Shown: in pieces, positions 46,388 through 59,796 of the stretch
Layout of the letters: each line of letters opens with the position of its first letter
How positions within the stretch are numbered: position 1 is the first letter of the stretch
Origin: Gadus chalcogrammus
Lineage: Eukaryota > Chordata > Actinopteri > Gadiformes > Gadidae
Length of the DNA: 64,000 nucleotides
Assembly: GCF_026213295.1 (NCBI RefSeq)
Contig: NC_079414.1
Location: 18,308,480-18,372,479 of the forward strand
Direction of reading: 5' to 3'
Program-made: the position numbers and the translations under genes
The notes under the pieces: model-generated
Seen by the model: only the letters and a program-made list of their open reading frames with translations
Databases searched by the model: none
What the model was told of the DNA's origin: nothing

Positions 46388-46857
46388 CACCCGTCCTCCA
46401 TGCCTCACCCTCACCCGTCCTCCATGCCTCACCCTCACCCGTCCTCCACGACTCACCCTCACCCGTCCTCCATGCCTCACCCTCACCCGTCCTCCACGAC
46501 TCACCCTCACCCGTCCTCCATGCCTCACCCTCACCCGTCCTCCATGCCTCACCCTCACCCGTCCTCCATGCCTCACCCGTCCTCCATGCCTCACCCTCAC
46601 CCGTCCCCACCCTCACCCGTCCTCCATGCCTCACCCTCACCCGTCCTCACCCTCACCCGTCCTCCATGCCTCACCCGTCCTCACCCTCACCCGTCCTCAC
46701 CCTCACCCGTCCTCCATGCCTCACCATCACCCGTCCTCCTGTCCTGACCATCACCCGTCCTCCTGTCCTGACCATCACCCGTCCTCCTGTCCTGACCATC
46801 ACCCGTCCTCCTGTCCTGACCATCGACCGTCCTCCTGTCCTGACCATCACCCGTCCC
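46388..46857 (+). repeat. 24-bp minisatellite with two unit types
   Basis: First block (to about 46730): units of CCTCCATGCCTCACCCTCAC plus CCGT, with shorter versions lacking the middle and a CCACGACT variant. Second block (about 46735-46854): five near-identical units of CCTCCTGTCCTGACCATCAC plus CCGT, one with ATCGACC. Both share length and the CACCCGTCCTCC junction. Proline/serine/histidine-rich translations in several frames are by-products of the array. Confidence 0.97.
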
Positions 46858-47266
<409 letters not shown>

Positions 47267-47545
47267 AATGCAACATTACAGAAAATTCTCAAACGATTCT
47301 CGATGTCATGCTGCCCAACCGAGGTGGCTTGCTTTTGAATAGGAAAGGGAATAGATTAACAGAAAAAGGGGAAGCTGAAATGTAATGATGTGGCCCATTA
47401 GAGGTAAATGTTCCTCTATCCACAGTAGCTATAAAGCAGGTCTGCGTCTATGGAGGAGACTGCCGTCAGCCAGACAACATTCTTCCCAGAAACCAAAATG
47501 AGGTTACCCAGAAAACCATATGTAGGAAGGGATCCACTTTCTGTG

Positions 47546-47586
47546 AGTGTGTGTGTGTGTGTTTTTTGGGGGGGGGGGGGGGGGGG
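47546..47586 (+). repeat. (GT)n plus T-run plus poly-G
   Basis: GT array, TTTTTT, then a run of about 19 G. Confidence 0.93.
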
Positions 47587-49140
47587 TTGATGATGAAAGC
47601 ACAGAAGTGTGGGTGGCAGCCTTAGTGGGTAGAGCTTTAAATGTACACTAGCCAGATCAAAGCTGGCAGGAAGCAGTAACAGAGACAGGAACTGGGCGGA
47701 TGTTTGTACGAGTCGGTCAGCAGGTTTCCCTCCCCCCATCCCCAATCTTCTTGCTGGATCATTGATCTCCCGCTTTATATTCTTGTATTGGTAACCGGGA
47801 TGCTGCGCAATGGCTGTATATTAGGTTATGGAAATTATCTTGGCGCATTGGCAATGGAAATATTTTCATCGATCTCACTGAAACCTCTCCGTCTGAGACA
47901 GTCAGGGGTTGATTGAGCCCTCATGCTCATGCTAATGGAAATCCCATATTCGGAATGAGGCTAAGAAAGACCTATTTAGGATGGTAACATGATAAAGACG
48001 AATAGCAAAAATGTGCATCTAAATGGTCTCTTGACCTGGGCACCCGCTGTAAGCAACTTAAGCAAACGGTCTCAGTTTTCAGTTCATTTTAACACATTTT
48101 CTCCCCTTGAAGAAAAACATTTCATGAAGTCTACTACCATTGCACCTTTTCCTTCCCTGTGGTCAGGATCATCTAATGTGACTCATTGCTGCTGCTGCTG
48201 CTACTGCCACATGAAAGAGCTTGACGAAGGCGTCCTTGAGAAAGTACCTCTACCTGTCAATACATCTTCACCTTATGAAGGGGAATCAAACAAAAACAAA
48301 AAAGGGGGAATGTAAACATGTAATGGTGGCCTTTATACTTATGTTCACCCCTTCAAGAGTTGTTTGAAGGCCCCTCCACCACACATTTATAATAAAATCT
48401 CACCTTGTGTTCTACTCAATTTTTTCCGTCACGACAATGGGAAAAGGCTCACCTTGCTTAAAAAATTCATAATATACAATCTATTTGGCACTGTGCCCTC
48501 GAGATTCATTGTTACGTGGCTGGGCATATGAATAGCTGGAATATACTTCAAAGAAGACAGCAAAGTGGCCTTACGTGACCTTATGTTCAAACACAACTCC
48601 AAATCACTGTGAAAAGATGTCATCCATTCTCCCACTGCTGTGGTGTAATGCACACTGGTTTGATGACCCACACTAGCAGATCTACCAAGAAACGTCATTA
48701 AAAGTGGACCAATTGTTTCTGCTCACACTAAGAGCATCAACTGAGTCCCAAATCGTAAGGAAATTACTACCCAGACACTAACTATTGCACCAGCAGAGAA
48801 TAAATGGAGCAAGGAGCGCCTATGCACAGACAGGAAGTCTTGTGTTTCACCTTTTATAAGTGTGTGTTTGTGCACTGAAACCCATCGACAAAGGCCAACA
48901 TTGACAACAAGCTACATCTTTGCGATGCCTAGACATGTGCATGCGTTTTATATGCGCTAGTTGTATGTTTTCTAATTCAGCTGTACATGACGCTGCCACC
49001 TGCTATATGCGTCTCCTGGTTACAAGCACGTCTCCTGGTTATAAGTTCTAATAATATTTGTATATTTTAGGCACACTGGATATTCTGCCTGGCTTGAGCA
49101 TGCAAGCTAAATGTTCTTTGGGTGGCACCATCCTGCCCCG
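47587..49140. other. Unique non-coding sequence
   Basis: No supported gene. (CTG)n of about five units at 48188-48201. The open frame at 47989-48315 has no recognisable domain. Confidence 0.4.
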
Positions 49141-49156
49141 CCCCCCCCCCCCCCCC
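49141..49156 (+). repeat. Poly-C run
   Basis: Sixteen C in a row after GCCCCG. Confidence 0.95.
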
Positions 49157-51890
49157 ACCAAACTGAATCAATGGCGCTAGACAAGTAACCCTTTAATCTT
49201 CCAATTGAACCGGTCCATTAAACAAGTCGTTGTGCTATCGTTTGACACATTGCGATTAATGCGTACTGTTGTGCATCTGTTGAAGTGCCAATTCCTGATT
49301 ATCAACTTGCGTTTATGTGGCAGCATATAATCATGCTCAACTGTTTTTGTGGGATTAGCAGTTCAAAGCATTTTTCTTTGTGTATGAATTGAAGAATTTG
49401 AATAAGTTCTGTTGTATACATTGTCAAGGATTTTCAACACTTCCTTGTCAGAATTTTTTTTTATTTAATATAATGGCTTTAAGATCTTTTCTATGCAACA
49501 TGCCATTGCACCCTGTTCATACAATGAAAAAAAAGGTATGAATATTGTTCCTCACAATTATTTTTTTTAAACACTTTCATATTATATATTTGTTTTGTAT
49601 TTAGGTGTTACAAATATAACACTTATTGGGGTAACATCAGACAACGGCAAAATCAAAGCTGTTTAACCAGATCTGGTTTATTGAAAGGACAGCCTTTCCT
49701 TGTAAATATGAACGAAAAGGCATTCATTACTCTTTATTAAAACCGGCAAAAACTTCATAAAATGATTCAATAATATGAAACGCATGTTGAGGTGGAGAGG
49801 TATCATTTGCTTCTCGATGAGTGACGGGCTGTTGACTTTACGCTTAAAGAAAAAACAGAAAAGAATCCGAGCTTGTATTTTTTATCGTCAACTTTGAGAT
49901 AAGAGGGCTGCATTCATTTCTCCCTGGGCTCGACATTAGCGCAAAGTAGATGAAAGGGTAGTAGCGAGGGGAGAGCAACGGCCTTAACAAGGAGGATGCG
50001 TCGGCAGACTCACACCACTTGTTACGTCTCTCCATGTCTAGGGGTATGCTCTGACGTCTGCCGCTCTTTGAAGCCGGAGTGCTAAATTACAAGGCGAGTG
50101 CTTCCTGTCAGGCCCTGTCCCACCCATTCTCCCACCGCAACCATCATCTCCTCCACCACCACCGCCGCCGTGGAGAACCAGACGTGTGCACGTGGCACGT
50201 GTGCGTGTGCGAAGAAAAAAAGAACCCTGGAGGAGCAATGGGAATGTTGTGAACACAAACTTTCATTCAACTCAACTGGTTAAAAAAAATAAGACAATTA
50301 TTGCAAAAGGAGTTGACTGAATATACGTAGGCCTACATGCAAAAAGAATAGAAAGGGAATCAAAGTTGTCTTCATGGGAATGAAAGCAGACTTTCAGGGA
50401 ATGAAAGCAGTGCTCCATCTGAAGCTGTGTGTAATTGTGCTCAATCATGACGTTCAGCACTAACAAGTACCGATTGCTATCCAGACCCCTTTATGTGACA
50501 TCAGAATGAATGCTGTATTTTTGTGGGACCGTTTTTCTTTGGTACAATTTAAATCACTAATTTCCTCGAATTGTGTGAACAAAGGCATGCATATATTCTG
50601 AATGCCATATCATAATTCAGATTTATTACCGTGTAAAATGAACCTTACAAATCTTAAATTATCTTTCATATGGTTGTACTGCTGTTGACGTGCAAAAAAA
50701 CCTCTTCTTTACGTTTCCTGCGATACAGCACTATTCAATCTGCAGTGAGGAGGGCGAGGAAGTAGCCACATGTGACTTAGCGCAAGCTAGGTTGCAGCTC
50801 CTCATTTGATGTAATGAATTCACTGCGTGGCTTTGGCTGTTCCCAAACCGCACCAGAGTGGCCTTCAGTGAGAGAAAAAGAGTCATTAAAGTGCTGAAGC
50901 TGCAGAAGAAAGATATCACATGTATGAACATTTAAGTATTAATCAACAGGGGTTTTCCTTTTCAATTACGCTTCTAATTCAGAATCTGCTTATCTATTTC
51001 TTTTTTAGGCATTTAATTAACTGAGCTGGTTGTACTGTACCACATGTGGCTGTACTGTTAATACAGCACAACTTGCCTCATGGTTATACCTCATCAGCAA
51101 GATATCAACACATAAAAGCACTGGGTTTCCTCTGATATAATAACGTTATGGCTCAGTATGAAACTTTTAGTGCACGAAAGGAAAAATTGAGGTTAAATTT
51201 TGAAGTTAATATTGTAAACTTAATTCCAAGCCAGTATCCTAGCTTGTGTAGGACGGTTTGCTGAAAATGGAATAACAATATGTGAATACACTCAAATAGA
51301 CTAGGCTGGATGGATTAACAACCATGACACACATGCCGTGGATGTTCACGCAGGCAGGGCTAGTTGAGGAATGGCAGATAAGAGCGCTTCCGCAGGCACC
51401 GTTCTTCTACAGGGTGCTAAACCAGGAGGGAACCAACACTAAATCCACTATCTAATTTACCTCCCAGCCACAGAGTTCTGCTATAACTCTAATGCCAAAC
51501 TAAATGAGCTCAACAGCCCCCCGACCCCCTTGTATGTCCTCACACGAGATACACAGAATGGCCGCTGCTGTCAGCCAAGTCGCTCTCTCCGCAGAGTGCT
51601 TAGGGGCTGAGTTTCAAATGCTAATATTTATTGAATTACAGAATGATCAAGTTGTAGAGTGGAGTTTCTGTCTGATCAGCAGCGATTCATCATCACACTC
51701 ACCACTGCGACTAATTAGATGATATGGCCTCTTAGAGGGCACCAGCTATTATAATGTCATTGTGCCGACTGAACCACTCACAATTTGTGCTTCATCAAAA
51801 TTTTCAGTGGTTCAAAGATTAGATTTATTATCCATGAATTTGTCAGCACATTACCATCAAATCATTTATAATTGATTTGACATTTTACAC

Positions 51891-51892
<2 letters not shown>
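49157..51892. other. Unique AT-rich sequence
   Basis: About 2.7 kb with no supported gene. A CACC/ACCGCCG-rich patch lies near 50140-50172. Confidence 0.4.

Positions 51893-51945
<53 letters not shown>
51893..51945 (+). repeat. (TA)n microsatellite
   Basis: Pure AT array of about 26 units. Confidence 0.97.
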
Positions 51946-51947
<2 letters not shown>

Positions 51948-52025
51948 TGGATCTATACACATGCATATGTCAATTCATATTTTTAAGATGTGGATGAAGT
52001 TTAAGTTTAAGTTCGGAAATTGGAA

Positions 52026-52215
52026 ACCCATCACTATTGAATTCCAATCATCTTTTGGGTCCAATCACTGTTAGGTTCTAATGGCTATTGGATTTCAATC
52101 ACTTATGGGACAAACGGCTATTGGTTCCTGATTTCCACTGGGTTCCAATAGCTAGGGGTTCCAATCACTATAGGGTTTCAATCAGCATCAGGACAAAACA
52201 ACTGAATGGATCACT
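52026..52215 (+). repeat. Degenerate 17-bp tandem repeat
   Basis: About ten units with the consensus CACTATTGGGTTCCAAT. Examples are CACTGTTAGGTTCTAAT, GGCTATTGGATTTCAAT and CACTATAGGGTTTCAAT. Some units are 15-18 bp. The divergence between units suggests an old array. Confidence 0.85.
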
Positions 52216-53769
52216 ATTGTAAACCAACCACTATCGGTTTTCTTTACCCTCTTTAAGTTGTGATTGCTGTGTATCAAACTAGAATATACTACGCATGTTC
52301 CTTACAAGTTCAATGTTTCAATTGTTTTATATGGACATGCTGGCATAGCAGTCAGAGCTGTTTGATATGTGATTGATTGTTTCGCTGCGTTCTTCCCTTC
52401 ATTGTATATGCAAGTATAACTAATCTACAGGACCACACCTCACTTACTATTAAATCAATAGACAACAAAAGGAGCTCATTGGCTAAACGGTGATGAGATG
52501 AGGATGAAAACTCTCGATTTTGCGCACACTTCAGGGCATATTTTTGGAGGTAACGCAGGACATCATTAACTTAAACAAAGCTCTAGAGTAAAATGTCCTT
52601 TTAGCAGATTGGGCACTACACTGTAAATCTGACACTAGCTATCCCACTGTGGCCTGATGATGGAAGAGAGCTAGGCAGTGCCAATACGCCTCAGTAATTA
52701 ACACACAATGTACAATCACTGCGTCCTAATTGACTGCATTAGCCTCAGATGTTCTCAATACGAGTGCCATTATTCATTTTGGGTGCTTTCATTTCTTGAA
52801 ATATAGAGGATGTGTCATTATCCTCAAGCCATACCACAACCACAGTAGAGCATTCAAAAACACAGTTCAAAAGGGTTAATTTGGCCCATTAGCTTTCATC
52901 TAATTTCTGTTTGGCTCACATCACTGACCCCCGGATATCATTTTGTACTCTGCCACCTGAGCTCTGCTGAGGAAGGAAGTCATCGCTGAGCGGCTTCCAA
53001 GTACTTTACTTTCTGCAGGGGGCTTTCATTGTTGTGTTGTTTTTTTCCCCCGGAACAATAATTGCTTGATAATTTTTCTAGAAATCTTAAGGTTGTTAAC
53101 TTGTAAACATGTTTGTAAAAGGGCTTGTAGTTTATCATAAAGGAAAAAAAAAGTGATACAAAGCAAATGGTAGCTTGGAAGTGCACTTAATCTATCCTAT
53201 CTAGAAAATTTAATATTGTCAAATTTATTCAATTCAAATAGTTTTACGGGAAAAAAAACATTGTTCTACATGTGGTATACTAAAGGTATACATGACCAAG
53301 GGCAAACTAACGTTACCATTTTCCTCAAGTGCATTCAGAAGATTAACCATTTTTTACTGTTATATGTTGAGTGAGCCAACCTTGGCCCTTGTTCTATTTG
53401 AACAATTAGAGGAGAGGAGGGGAGGACAGGGAGGGAAGGTCTTGTTTCCAGCTCATTGGGCTGATTTGCCCAAGCAGCGGCTCAGCCACTGGGCTATTTA
53501 TGGGTAATTTCACCTACTTTTGGCATCAATTTATTGCAAATCCCAAGGGGAGATTCAGACAGATGGTACGTGATGAGAAATGGACATTTAAAAAAATTAT
53601 AAAACATTTAAGAAATGTATTGTCAAATACGACCCTTGTGTTATCCTATGTGCATTTCTTAAGACATCTGTGTGTTTATTTGAATAAAAAATATAAAAAC
53701 TGTACTCCCAAGTGTTTTACAGTTAACTGTCATCTTTGCCAACTATTTGATATATTTAAAAAAAGAACA
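52216..53769. other. Unique AT-rich sequence
   Basis: No supported feature; a purine-rich GAGGAGAGGAGGGGAGGACAG patch lies near 53410. Confidence 0.4.
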
Positions 53770-53872
53770 GATCTGCCATTTTGAGGATGCTTTTATCAAA
53801 AGTGTCTTAAAATACAGAGTTCCCGTTAGCCCCAATGGGAATTGAACCCTTAATCATGGTCATCTGATGCCA
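53770..53872 (+). repeat. Fish SINE/LINE-tail type dispersed repeat (degenerate)
   Basis: GAGGATGCTTTTATCAAAAG is followed by GGGAATTGAACCCTTAATC. These are the same two conserved boxes as the copies at 1.13 kb and 32.55 kb. Confidence 0.55.
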
Positions 53873-54520
53873 TTGTCATGCTTATATTCAGTGAAATGTC
53901 CATCTCTTCAGTTTAAATACAACAAATCTTAATCTTTATGAAATTCAGATGAGACACAGATACTAGCTTGGCGGCTTGAAGGCTATTTTAAGTAGAGAAT
54001 GGTTTGTCAGCCGCGCCTGATCTGTCTTCCTGTTCTAGCATATAATCCCTGGGGATTACAGTAGAATGAGGAAAGATACATGCTCATTGACATATTAGGA
54101 TTGACCTTTAAACCATTTCCTTCTTATCCGATTAAAATGATAACTGACCTACATTGTTTCACTTCACCCGGTTTAACATCACACGCTCAGTCATTGCGGG
54201 ATGTGAGATCATGCCATTCAAATTTCATTCAATTTCTTAATGAACTCGGCAAAACAGAATCCACGAAACACTTGACTATGCAATGTTATTCCACCCATGA
54301 CAGGAGTGGAGCCTATAGTTAGCGAATTTGAACAAACAGATCAATATTCTGTGTTAAATTTGAGAACTGTTTCAATGCATCAGGCCAATTGCAATCCCAA
54401 TTCTTCTAATTCTTACATATCAAAACGTGGATTTCTACCAAGCCTTAAGGAATTCCGTTTATGTGAGCGAGAGTTGTGTTTTTTAGACACCCATTTGTTG
54501 ATTAAAAGCGCTTTTGAATG
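53873..54520. other. Unique non-coding sequence
   Basis: No supported feature. Confidence 0.4.
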
Positions 54521-54600
54521 TAGTGCTGCACGATTTGGTGAAAAAGTCCTATTGCGATCATTGTGGACTATATTGCGATTTGCGATTGCGATATAATAAA
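54521..54600 (+). mobile_element. hAT-like terminal fragment
   Basis: AGTGCTGCACGATTTGGTGA is followed by several ATTGCGAT motifs, as in the abundant teleost hAT-type elements that begin near 'GGGCTGCACGAT'. No opposite end found nearby, so the copy is truncated. A related end, ATTCGATTAATTGCCCAGCCC, lies at 60447-60478. Confidence 0.6.
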
Positions 54601-57051
54601 CAAATGAGTCTAGTTGCTTGGTTATCAAGGAAAAAGCACACAGATTACTGATGATTTTAAAATGTTTATTTCTCAACTCAAACATACAAACATACTACTA
54701 GCATAAAATAAATACTTATTTAACAAACAAAATAAAATAAATAAAATAATATGAATAATATTTTTCACAATAAAGGCATTTCTGCAGTGCAAACTTGTTA
54801 GGTTTTTATCAATAGTACAACTAAATCAAATAAATAGAAGAAATAAAAAAATATATATGTTTATTTATTTTGCAAATCTTTTATTTAGTTAAAATATTTG
54901 ATGAGTTCAGGACGAATTGTTCTGAATCCCCACTGAAAATGTGAAACTATTCTTCCAGGACAGACAATTAAATTTCAAACCTTTTTGCCATAAATTACAA
55001 GCCCTCGTGCAAGCTCTGAAAGCATTACGCTTTGACTTTCTGTGTGATTTCTTATCACTTGCGCACAAAGCTTGAGGGAAAAAAAATGCAGCATTTAATT
55101 TCTCCACCCAAACAACGGTTTACAAAGAAGCCAGAAACACTTTGTTTACAGAAGAGCAAAGAACCCAATGTACCTTCACAACTGAACACACGCTGACTGC
55201 TAACCTCCCTTGATATGCAGTAGACAGATATCAGAATGGAGAAAAATGAAGACCCGTCGAAAGTTTTCCAAATGTTTAACTTTAACAAGTCAAGTAATTT
55301 ATTCAGAATATTTGGATGCTGTTCACATTGCACTTCTTTCTGAACTTCTTTCTCAGAAGTTAATTTTGTTGGATAATGATGTTTTCCCATAATTTGGGTC
55401 CAAGTGACTAATGCGGACGACAATTTTTGAATTTGTTCCAGTTTTGTGGGAGCTGAACAACTGAGATTATGAGTACAAGTGTCTGACAACAATATGGAAA
55501 GGATCCCTGCAGGGAACATATTTTTCTTTATCTAGTGTGTTTGTTATTGTGTCTTACCAAGTATCCCCCTAGGAGAAGTCTCACTCTGAACTACGAAATC
55601 GTTTCCCTTTTGTCATTAAAATCGAAACCTTCCTTCCCCAAAAATCTTTAAGATAACACCAAGAATGCTTTCTATATTCCAACACAAGCAACACCCACTC
55701 ATGTTCTGCCGTTCTCTTCCTGCCACAACTCAACTCTCGCAAGATCATAGCGAGACCTTCCTTGAGGGAGACTTTGCATGACCCAATAACAAACAAAATG
55801 AATCAAGCAAAAGGTAAAGAAAAAAAGTGTTATTACTCTCTAGGGATCCGTTTCATAATGTTTTCAGACACTAATAACGATCTGAGACTGTAGGTTGCAA
55901 CAACAAGCCCTTTTTTCATGACTGGTAGCTGTTACCCCATAGATTTACATTGTAGCCAATGTCGCGGCTCGATACTGGACGAATTAAAAAAATAGTTTTC
56001 GATATTTGTCACCCATCAGCCCCAAATTGATTGAAGTTGAAAAAGTCATCCATAATACTTGGTTTGTTTAGAAGAATGATTACCATCATAATTAACAATT
56101 AGGATTCCTAAAAATGTGTTTATTACCAAGTGTTTGAGAGATAGAGAAAAGGAGAGATAGATAAGTCGAACCGTTCACTAGTTGGCTTCAATTAGATTCC
56201 AATTGAAGCCAACTGAACCCAACAAAACCAACGCACATAAACAGCCCAATAAGCCCTAGCAGCAGCAGCAACGATGTGTTAAGTGTCCTGCCTACAGCCA
56301 TACAACCACCTCTGGTTACCTGAGACCTTTATGATGTCATGCGCTTGTAGGATAATTGGCCGCCATTATAGCGCGGCCCTGGTGTCTGTGCCTGTGTGTG
56401 TCATGAGGAGGAGTCAGGCAAGACCGTGGCTTTCAAAGAGATAATTGCTCTATTTGCGTTTCTCCCTCATAGATCACTGTGAGTCGCCTGCATGGGCGAA
56501 CAGCTGATAAGGGAGTCAAAATGCAAGTCTCTCTCTGGCGCGGTGAGGTAATTGAGCTGTCAATGCACAGCCAGCAGGCCGTTGGTATACCCGGGCTGGC
56601 ATTAAGGATGTGCAGGTGACTTGGTGTCACTCCGATGCTATTGTGCGTGCTACCTTGTCCCGGCCGCCTGGCTGGGGCCCGCTGTCAAGACATGTCTTTG
56701 TGATGCGTCTGATGTGTGTGTGGGTGACTTGGTATTAATAAACTGGCTGCTGGTATCGTGCAGTATCATGGACAGCGTCCTTTTAGGACTACTGCAACTC
56801 AGGGCCAGCATGAGCATCAAAAGATGAAGGCTGCCTAGTGGATTATGTACCAACCTTGAAATGTTTATTTTCTTTACCTCTATAGCACTGTTCTGTTGAA
56901 GAAATAATGGATTACAATTATCCGTATTTTCCCTGTGTGACTAACAAAGACTTCCAGTAAACTCTGTCTTTTTTCGTACATTAGTCTTTCAAGCTTTTTG
57001 CTGCCTGATAAAAGGATAGACTAATACCTATTTAAAATACAGGTATTCCCC
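54601..57051. other. Unique AT-rich sequence
   Basis: About 2.4 kb without a supported gene. The open frame of 154 codons on the minus strand (55055-55519) has no recognisable domain. A hairpin at 56180-56214 is listed separately. Confidence 0.4.
56180..56214. other. Perfect 14-bp hairpin
   Basis: AGTTGGCTTCAATT pairs exactly with AATTGAAGCCAACT across a 7-base loop. Confidence 0.9.
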
Positions 57052-58496
57052 TTAAAGGTCCCATGGCATGCTACTTTATGGATGCTATAATATAGATATT
57101 GGTAGGTCCCAAACACAGTATTTAAAGACGTTCCCGAAATTCAGCCGTGGTGCAGAATTACAGCCACTACGAGCCAGTCGCACATTGAGCTTTCCCCAAA
57201 TGCACGTTTCGGTTTCTGTAGCTTTAATGCAAATGAGGAGGAGAGAGGCGGGTCAAGGAGGAGGGTGTGGGTGTGGCCCTGAGCAGCTTGCAGCCACGGT
57301 ACCATGCGCTCTGTTTACAGTGGAAGTATCGCAATGTCGAGGCGCACACAGCCTTTAGCCGTGATCTGTAATTATTCTAGAACGCACGGGAGTCCTGGAG
57401 CTCTATATCTAAATAATATCATATTATACATAGATATCTATATCATATAATATATATTATCACGGCCAAAAGCTTTGTGAGCCTCCAGACGATATTATGA
57501 ATCTCAAACCACCGCGTCGGGATCTCCGACGTCTCTGGTTCTTCCACGTCCACATCAATCTGAAGTAGACTGAACCACGACATGGAGGAGAAAGGGATTG
57601 TTGACCGCGATTGTTGACCGTGGTTGTCTCCCGCCGGAGCCTCGCTGCCAAGGAGCCACCGCCTCGGCAGCGGTAAGCAGGGCTCAAGCGGGAGACATTC
57701 ACGGCGAACAATCCCTTTCTCCTTCATGTCGTGGTTCATGTACTTCAGGGAGTCAAAGCCAAAGTTCCTTTCCCCCAATTCACAACCATGGCTGAGATAA
57801 CCCCCACTACGAGTCTCGTTGTGGAAATACCAGAGACGAGAGTCCGACGTGTTATGCGCCATAACACCAACAGCAGAACGGTTATCCAAATAACAAGGAA
57901 GTGTACACCGCATGAAACTGAAGTAGACTGAACCGCGCGCTGCCTGCTGCCGGCTGCCCGCTGCCGGCTGCCCGCTGCCGGGCGGTGGTGCTTCACGGTG
58001 GTGGTGCCTCGCAGCAGCCGGCGGCAGGCAGTATGTCGCAGTTCATGTACTTCAGGGAATCAAAGCCAAAGTTCCTTTCCCCCCAATTCCTTATCAACCA
58101 TGGCTGAGATAACCCCAACTACAGTCTCGTTGTGGAAATACAAGAGACGTCAAAGAACCAACGTGTTATGCGCCATAACACCAACAGCAAACCCTTGCGT
58201 TACAGTGTGTGTAATCACACACACACACATGTGACGCTCGCACGGTCGTGTCTCATTGGCGGGCCAAATTCTCTGGGCGGGCAAGGCAGAGAAAGGGGAG
58301 GAGCTTTGATCCTTTATGACGACATATGGGACCACATTCCAAATCAACGCGCTTGAGCCTCAGTTTTTTCAATGGCGAGCAGAACCCCTAGTGCTCGTTT
58401 TACACCGAACGCAAGTTTTAGCCACTGGGAGACCATAGGCAGGCTAGGGGAACTCATATTTCTGTTAAAACATTTTTCATGCCATGGGACCTTTAA
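57052..58496 (+). mobile_element. 1.45-kb TTAA-flanked non-autonomous DNA transposon
   Basis: Left end TTAAAGGTCCCATGGCATG; the right end is its exact reverse complement, CATGCCATGGGACCTTTAA. TTAA target sites point to Kolobok/T2- or piggyBac-type mobilisation. The interior is non-coding. It has an AT-rich ATATAATATATATTAT tract near 57400-57460, a block CCAAAAGCT..GAYGATATTATGAATC shared with the 8.8-kb element, an internal inverted pair, a direct duplication of about 155 bp (57733-57887 and 58043-58195) and CTGCCGG/CTGCCCG repeats at 57943-57985. The short open frames inside it are not genes. Confidence 0.88.
57733..58195 (+). repeat. Internal direct duplication in the 57-kb element
   Basis: GTTCATGTACTTCAGGGAGT at about 57734 recurs as GTTCATGTACTTCAGGGAAT at about 58042. 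The copies stay parallel through CCATGGCTGAGATAACCCC and GCGCCATAACACCAACAGC. The copies differ by scattered substitutions and small indels. Confidence 0.88.
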
Positions 58497-59446
58497 ACTG
58501 CAAGCTAAATGGTGTCCCAATGCCCCGTCATTGTTTTTAATAATTTAACCTAAAATAAAATAAAAATATTAAAATGACATTGGGATTAATGACTGATCAC
58601 GCACACAAGATGTGTAGCCATGACTCATCTACCGTGTCATCATTCGCCTAAGTCTCCTACCATTTAATCAAACTCTTTAAATAAACGTATCCGTCAGTTG
58701 ATGCAATTGACGTCTTGCCAATGAAAGACTTTAGGAACGCGTTCAGACTATCAGGGTCATATTTTCCCCCATCAATAATCCCCATTATTTCAAATCACCT
58801 GTGATCATCTGTGACCCAAATGCATTAAAAGGATAATATAATATAGAATTTTCCCAGAAAAAAAAAGAGCAAATAGGCTTTCTGTAATAGATAGTGGTGG
58901 AGGTATGTCCAAACTGAAATATATGATGATAGTAAATTGAAAAACTCTGGACCCTCATTGAGGCTTCACCTCCTTGCCTATTATTTTCATTGGATTGACA
59001 TCTTAATGGCCCCCCGAGCGTGAACAGAAGGGGGCCAGTAACAACACTGGCCCTCACTGAAATGTGATTGGCCACCCATGATGCAATCTATCATACACAC
59101 CACTGTAAAATTGATTATTAAAATAGTGGGACGGCAAAGTGTTCAGCTGAGAAAGCACACTCCTTTGGGCTGCATGCCCGAGCATGCCCAAACATACATT
59201 TCACACCGATGACAAGCAATGAGCGAAGATGGCGAAAGATTTGATGCATTAGTCGGAATTATCATTTTAATAAAGTTTTGATGCCTCTTCTGACAATGCC
59301 AAATTAGTAGGTCCACTGATGGTTGCTTTTGTTTTTATGTCTTCTGTGACATATTAAACAAAACAATTTTGTCGTGGCAGCTGAATTATATAGAAATGTA
59401 TTTATTTTGGCAATGGCATTCCTGCTTGATGCCAAGGATGGATAGG
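58497..59446. other. Unique non-coding sequence
   Basis: No supported feature. Confidence 0.4.
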
Positions 59447-59514
59447 CCATACGTCATGTTATGTTATATTCACTTTATTATAATCAAGTGAATATAACAT
59501 AACATAAGGTATGG
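59447..59514. other. Long imperfect hairpin (29-bp arms)
   Basis: CCATACGTCATGTTATGTTA plus TATTCACTT is inverted at 59486-59514 with two mismatches; the loop is 10 bases. It may be a tiny foldback transposon or a local inverted duplication. Confidence 0.88.
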
Positions 59515-59796
59515 CGTGTGTATTCAATCTAGTCAGTGATGTAAGTGTGTGTGTACGTAAAAGTGTATGGGTGTAGTGTTGTCAGGTGTAAACATACCTC
59601 GGATACAACTAAACCAAAAGACCAAAGGAACAAACGATAAGGGGTGTCTCCCAAACGAGAACCACCTCGACACTGGGCTCACAGGTCTACTTAAATAAGC
59701 CTAGCTCAGGTGTTGTCAATGAGCTCGTTAGGCTCCCCTCGTTAGGGTCATGACACTGGGTATTAGAGATATTTTTACGAACCCCAACCACAGGCT

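Noticed and set aside
55055..55519. 154-codon open frame on the minus strand
   Set aside because: No recognisable domain, ordinary AT-rich composition, no splice or promoter context. The length is possible by chance in 64 kb.
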